64,000 nucleotides of DNA, from NCBI RefSeq assembly GCF_022815725.1, contig NZ_JALGRF010000001.1, positions 620,001 through 684,000 on the forward strand, given 5' to 3'. Under the pieces are notes generated by a model that saw only the letters and a list, made by a program, of their open reading frames with translations, did not search any database and was not told where the DNA came from. This document shows positions 60,289-64,000 of the stretch, one piece after another. The DNA is from Streptomyces sp. APSN-46.1. Lineage in GTDB: Bacteria; Actinomycetota; Actinomycetes; Streptomycetales; Streptomycetaceae. How positions within the stretch are numbered: the first letter of the stretch is position 1; the number at the start of each line of letters is the position of its first letter. The position numbers were made by a program, and so were the translations under genes.

Positions 60289-61794
60289 ATGATCGGCTGC
60301 GTGAAGACTTCCGGACGTCTGGCCGCCTTCGCGGTCGCGGGCCTGCTCGGCGCACTCCCCGCGTGCTCGGAGTCCGACGGCCGTGGCGGCGGTGAGGCGG
60401 GTGCCCGTACCGGCGCAGCCGCGAGGGCGGGTGCCCGCGCCGGCGCGGACACCGCTCGGACGGGGGCTGCCGGCACGGTGTTCCGGGGCGGGCACCCCGC
60501 TGCCGCAGGCGCCGGCGACCCGTACTTCCCTGAGCTCGGCAACGGCGGCTACGACGTCACCCACTACGCCCTGACCCTGGCCTACGACCCCGGCAACGGC
60601 CGCCTCGAAGGAACCGCCGAGATCACCGCGAAAGCCACCGAGAACCTCAGCGCCTTCAATCTCGACCTCCTCGGCATGGAGGTGCAGAGCGCCACCGTCG
60701 ACGGCCACAAGGCACGGATCAGCCACGACGGGCAGGAGCTGACCCTGCAGCCGCGCGATCACCTCAGGAAGGGCGCCGCCTTCCGCAGCGTCGTGCGCTA
60801 CGCGGGCACGCCGAAGCCGATCACCCATGACCACGGGTGGCGCGAAGGCTGGTTGAGGACGGACAACGGAGCGGTCGCGTTCGGTGAGCCGACGGGCTCG
60901 ATGTCCTGGTTCCCGGGCAACCATCACCCCTCGGACAAGGCCTCGTACGACATCACCGTCACGGTCCCCAAGGGCGTGCAGGCGATCTCCAACGGGCAGC
61001 TGCGCACCCGGCGCACCAGCGGCGACCGCGCCACCTTCCACTGGCACCAGGCCGAGCCCATGGCCAGCTACGCGGCGACCGTGGCCATCGGCAGCTACGA
61101 CATCAAGACCTCCCGGACCCGATCGGGCGTCCCGGTCGTGTCGGCGATGGACACGACCGCGAGCGTGGACGAGGACGGAGCGGTCCTCGGCCGGTTCCCC
61201 GAGATCATGGAATGGGCCGAGCGGAAGTTCGGTCCCTACCCCTTCTCCGCCGCCGGGGTGATCGTCGATCAGGCGGCCGATGTGCCCTACGCCCTGGAGA
61301 CCCAGACCAGGCCGACCATTCCGGCAGACATCTTCCACACCACCAACGTGGTGCACGAACTGGCCCACCAGTGGTTCGGCAACTCCGTCACCCCGCGGAC
61401 CTGGCGGGACATGTGGCTCAACGAGGGCTTCGCGACCTATGCGGAGTGGCTGTGGACCGAGGACCACGGCGGGGCCAGCGCCCAGGAGCACTTCGACCGC
61501 AACCACGCCAAGGCCGCGGACGACGACGAGTGGGACTTCCCGCCCGCCGAGCCGCCGAGCGCCTCGGACATCTCCCGCCAGCCAGTGTACGTGCGCGGCG
61601 CGATGGTGATCCACAAGATCCGCCAGACCGTAGGCGACGAGGCCTTCCGTACCCTGGTGCGGGGCTGGACCCTGCGCCACCGCCACGGCCACGCCTCCAC
61701 GCACGACTTCACCGCGTACGTGGAGGCCAAGGCCGGCCGGGACCTCGACTCGATCTGGGACTCGTGGCTCTACGGCGACGGCAAGCCCTCGTGA
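60289..61794 (+). CDS. M1-family aminopeptidase lipoprotein
   Basis: Lipoprotein metallopeptidase of 501 residues with lipobox GALPAC (Cys26) and an Ala/Gly/Arg-rich linker. Zinc site HELAH at 356-360 with the third ligand Glu379 in NEGFATY; GSMSWFPGNHHP and substrate-N-terminus binding region resemble M1 enzymes, though the canonical GAMEN exopeptidase motif is not evident (VDQAADVPYALETQ instead), so it may be an atypical or endopeptidase-like member. Residues 54-80 coincide with the segment duplicated at 35933. Confidence 0.87.
   Translation: MIGCVKTSGRLAAFAVAGLLGALPACSESDGRGGGEAGARTGAAARAGARAGADTARTGAAGTVFRGGHPAAAGAGDPYFPELGNGGYDVTHYALTLAYDPGNGRLEGTAEITAKATENLSAFNLDLLGMEVQSATVDGHKARISHDGQELTLQPRDHLRKGAAFRSVVRYAGTPKPITHDHGWREGWLRTDNGAVAFGEPTGSMSWFPGNHHPSDKASYDITVTVPKGVQAISNGQLRTRRTSGDRATFHWHQAEPMASYAATVAIGSYDIKTSRTRSGVPVVSAMDTTASVDEDGAVLGRFPEIMEWAERKFGPYPFSAAGVIVDQAADVPYALETQTRPTIPADIFHTTNVVHELAHQWFGNSVTPRTWRDMWLNEGFATYAEWLWTEDHGGASAQEHFDRNHAKAADDDEWDFPPAEPPSASDISRQPVYVRGAMVIHKIRQTVGDEAFRTLVRGWTLRHRHGHASTHDFTAYVEAKAGRDLDSIWDSWLYGDGKPS
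60445..60530. repeat. Source copy of segment duplicated at 35933-36025
   Basis: 86 bases inside the M1 peptidase gene, encoding the linker from ADTARTG to DPYFP, nearly identical to a non-coding copy 24.5 kb away. Confidence 0.85.
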
Positions 61795-61810
61795 TGGGGT
61801 CGACGCGGTG

Positions 61811-62503
61811 TCAGGTCCTGATGCGCCGGTGGGCGGTCTCGACGAGCTTCATGTACTTGTTCCAGTTCCACGCGTCCCCGGGGTCCTCGTGAGTGGACTC
61901 CGGGACCTCGATGTGGCCCAGGATGTGATCCCGGTCGACCGGCACGTCGTACTTCGCGCAGATCGTGGCCGTGAGCACGGCGGATGCCTCGTACATCGCG
62001 TCGGTGTAGAGGGGCTGGTCGAGCCAGCCTTCGTGCTCGATACCGATGCTCCGGTGGTTGTACCAGACGTTGCCGGAGTGCCAGGCGACGTCGCGCTCGC
62101 GCACGCACTGGGCAATCCGCGTGCCGGTTGAGCTGATCACGTAGTGCGCGGACACCCTCTCCTCGGGGTCCTTGAACGTGGCGAGCATGATCGGCAAGAT
62201 GTCCGTCGTCAGGTGAATGACGACGTATTCGATGGGATACGCCTCGGGACGGTCGGAGGGCGTGTAGTTGGATTCGGAGGCTTCGATCCAGACGGCGGGG
62301 GCGTAGTCCACCGAGGGGTCCCGACGCAGGGTCGCAGGCGGCCTGGCGGCGCCGGGAGCCTTGCGTGCGGGGGTCGGCGGCGCCGCCTTCACCTTCTCGT
62401 CGGGCCCCATCAGCTGGGGCAGCCCGACAGCGACCAGAGCCGTGCCCGCCGCGCCGGCAGCACCCCACAACAGTCGTCGACGGCTTAGCGGGCTGTCTTC
62501 CAT
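61811..62503 (-). CDS. Tat-exported N-acetylmuramoyl-L-alanine amidase
   Basis: Amidase_2/PGRP-like protein of 230 residues. Tat signal SRRRLLWGAAGAAGTALVAVG; zinc ligand strand EYVVIHLT with His, SAHYVISSTG, and HILGHIEVPESTHEDPGDAWNWNKYM giving the other ligands. Cleaves the glycan-peptide bond of peptidoglycan. ATG 62503 (GAGGAG upstream) preferred to GTG 62509. Convergent with the M1 peptidase. Confidence 0.88.
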   Translation of the reverse strand: MEDSPLSRRRLLWGAAGAAGTALVAVGLPQLMGPDEKVKAAPPTPARKAPGAARPPATLRRDPSVDYAPAVWIEASESNYTPSDRPEAYPIEYVVIHLTTDILPIMLATFKDPEERVSAHYVISSTGTRIAQCVRERDVAWHSGNVWYNHRSIGIEHEGWLDQPLYTDAMYEASAVLTATICAKYDVPVDRDHILGHIEVPESTHEDPGDAWNWNKYMKLVETAHRRIRT

Positions 62504-62701
62504 GGCCACTCCTCATGAGGTCGAGCAGGCAGAGGACGACACGCCGCGAATCGTGACATCACGATACATAGGCGGCGTATCCCGTAATCTGATCCTTCAC
62601 CAGTGCCCGCACCCCAGCAAGCCGGTCCCCCACCAATCGGCGTACACCCTCACCCCTGACCGGCTCCCGTCCCCGCCGGCAGGCGCCACCCCGTGACGGT
62701 G

Positions 62702-63064
62702 TCACTCCGCCTCTTGACGTCGCTGGCCAAGGACACAGAACTCGTTACCTTCGGGGTCTGCCAGAACAACCCAAGACTGATCACCCTGGCCAATATCAAC
62801 ACGCCGTGCACCATGCGCCACAAGACGAGTCACCTCGGCGTCCTGATCATCAGGCCTCAAGTCGAGATGCAGTCGGTTCTTCACCGTCTTGCTTCCGTCA
62901 TCCCGGCCGAAGAGCAACCCCGGCAGGCGATCCGGCTCCGGGCGGATCTCGAACTCCTCAGCAGACGAGTTGACCACAACCCAGCCAAGAGCCGCAGCCC
63001 ACCACTGCCCCAAAGCCACCGGATCTACCGAGTCAACAACTACCTGCTCCCATTCCAAGGTCAT
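62702..63064 (-). CDS. VOC (glyoxalase-like) protein
   Basis: Protein of 120 residues: WEQVVVDSVDPVALGQWWAAALGW begins, NRLHLDLRPDD and LADPEGNEFCVL end, as in the VOC Glyoxalase_6 group. Same family as the 49165 gene but only distantly similar. ATG start lacks a clear ribosome site. Substrate unknown. Confidence 0.83.
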   Translation of the reverse strand: MTLEWEQVVVDSVDPVALGQWWAAALGWVVVNSSAEEFEIRPEPDRLPGLLFGRDDGSKTVKNRLHLDLRPDDQDAEVTRLVAHGARRVDIGQGDQSWVVLADPEGNEFCVLGQRRQEAE

Positions 63065-63191
63065 CCGCCGAGCTTAAACCTGCCAAGGCTTCAGAACGGG
63101 GCAACTGGTCCAGCCCGCTGGGGAGCTGTCCGGGTGGCGCGAAAGAGATCACCGCGTCCCTCGCCGGACGCCTGATCTCTATGCTGACGGC

Positions 63192-64000
63192 ATGATCGAT
63201 ATACCTCTTTCAGCGCTCGAAGTCGCAATGGTCCAAACGGGCGCCCGAGCCGTGGATACCCTGCGGGATACCGCGGCCTTCGCGCGGGGACTGGAACGGC
63301 TGGGCTACCACCGGATCTGGTACGCCGAGCATCACCACTCCCCCGCGATCGGCGCGTTTCCGTCAGTCGTGCTGACCGCGCACGCTGCGGCTTCGACCTC
63401 CGCCATCCGTCTCGGTTCTGGCGGAGTCCTGGCCCCCAACCACGCACCCATCACGCTGGCGGAACAGTTCGGAACGCTGGCCGCCTTGCATGAGGACCGC
63501 ATCGACTTGGGCATCGGCCGCGGCCCTGGCACCTTTGACGAGGCCACCGCACGGGCGCTTCGCCGCGGAGCCGGACCGGCGACGGATGCGGAGTATCGAA
63601 GCGACGTATCCGCGATCCTGTCCTTTCTGGTCGACGAAGTCGCACTCGGCGCGCTGCCGGAGCCATGGCTGCTGGCCTCCAGCACCGCCGGTGCCGCTCT
63701 CGCCGCAGAACTCGGCCTGCCGATCGCCATCGCACACCACATCCGGCCGGACAACACCCTCGCGGCCTTGGAGCGTTATCGGGCGGCGTTCACCCCGTCC
63801 CGTTGGTGCGAGCGGCCTCGGGTGCTGCTGTGCGTGGAGGCGGTATGTGCGGAGACGGAAGAAGAAGCCAACTGGCGCGTCGGACCGATGAACGTCGTCA
63901 AAGCCGGGCTCCTCAAAGGATCGAGTCAGACGCCCTTCCCCACTCCCGCGGAGGCAGCGACCCACCCCTTCACGGCGGAGGAGCGACAGGCGCTGGCCGG
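63192..64000 (+). CDS. Luciferase-like monooxygenase (LLM class), 3' end beyond window
   Basis: First 269 codons of a flavin/F420-dependent monooxygenase of the LLM family; the end is cut by the window. MIDIPLSALEVAMVQTGAR, FARGLERLGYHRIWYAEHHH, GAFPSVVLTAHAAASTSAIRLGSGGV and LGIGRGPGTFDEATARAL are hallmarks of the MsnO8/SsuD-like branch. ATG 63192. Substrate cannot be told. Confidence 0.85.
   Translation, partial: MIDIPLSALEVAMVQTGARAVDTLRDTAAFARGLERLGYHRIWYAEHHHSPAIGAFPSVVLTAHAAASTSAIRLGSGGVLAPNHAPITLAEQFGTLAALHEDRIDLGIGRGPGTFDEATARALRRGAGPATDAEYRSDVSAILSFLVDEVALGALPEPWLLASSTAGAALAAELGLPIAIAHHIRPDNTLAALERYRAAFTPSRWCERPRVLLCVEAVCAETEEEANWRVGPMNVVKAGLLKGSSQTPFPTPAEAATHPFTAEERQALA

Overview
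The window is very GC-rich, with strong third-position G/C bias, GTG and ATG starts, many 4-bp start/stop overlaps, Tat and lipoprotein signals, a GPP34-like remnant, DUF5701, DUF2332, TerD and HxlR proteins, and sugar ABC operons without their own ATPase. This points to a Streptomyces-type actinomycete chromosome. I saw no rRNA, tRNA or CRISPR array. Product names come from reading motifs, not from a database search.

Region 1 (1-2.1 kb) holds decayed gyrB-like and MFS-like fragments and a vWA-domain gene with a clear terminator. Region 2 (2.3-18.3 kb) is the most coherent system: two divergent operons around a promoter region with TetR-type palindromes. The leftward operon encodes a Rieske oxygenase, a PotDBCA polyamine-type importer, a flavin amine oxidase and an aminoaldehyde dehydrogenase. 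The rightward operon encodes a small protein, a stand-alone NuoF-like flavoprotein, a 3Fe-4S ferredoxin, an ADP-forming acyl-CoA synthetase, two tandem acyl-CoA dehydrogenases and a TetR regulator. Together they look like uptake, oxygenation and CoA-dependent breakdown of a polyamine or quaternary amine, with the NuoF-like protein and ferredoxin as likely electron donors to the oxygenase.

Region 3 (18.3-25.3 kb) is an envelope thiol-redox operon: lipoprotein thioredoxin, TlpA-like thioredoxin, CcdA, a DsbD-alpha-like lipoprotein and a two-component system. A shared 11-bp direct-repeat motif lies upstream of the thioredoxin gene and of a nearby CAP-domain gene. Region 4 (25.4-38.7 kb) is a mosaic accessory zone with three decayed transposases, a truncated marR, a frameshifted GPP34 gene, a beta-helix protein with a frameshift in its signal peptide, a SoxR-type regulator beside an MFS exporter, a TerD protein, a secreted lytic transglycosylase, and a displaced copy of a piece of the M1 peptidase gene found at 60 kb.

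Region 5 (38.8-47.5 kb) is a cell-wall amino-sugar scavenging cluster: NamZ-type exo-muramidase, GNAT enzyme, sugar-binding lipoprotein, two permeases and a convergent exo-glucosaminidase. Region 6 (47.7-57.8 kb) has an HxlR/imine-reductase-like pair, a cysteine-synthase-like/MFS/His-rich membrane protein operon with further small secreted proteins, a stand-alone TOPRIM protein and a large Orn/Lys/Arg decarboxylase. Region 7 (58-64 kb) has two secreted or baseplate-like proteins sharing a C-terminal domain, an M1 peptidase lipoprotein, a Tat amidase, a VOC protein and a partial luciferase-like monooxygenase cut by the window end.
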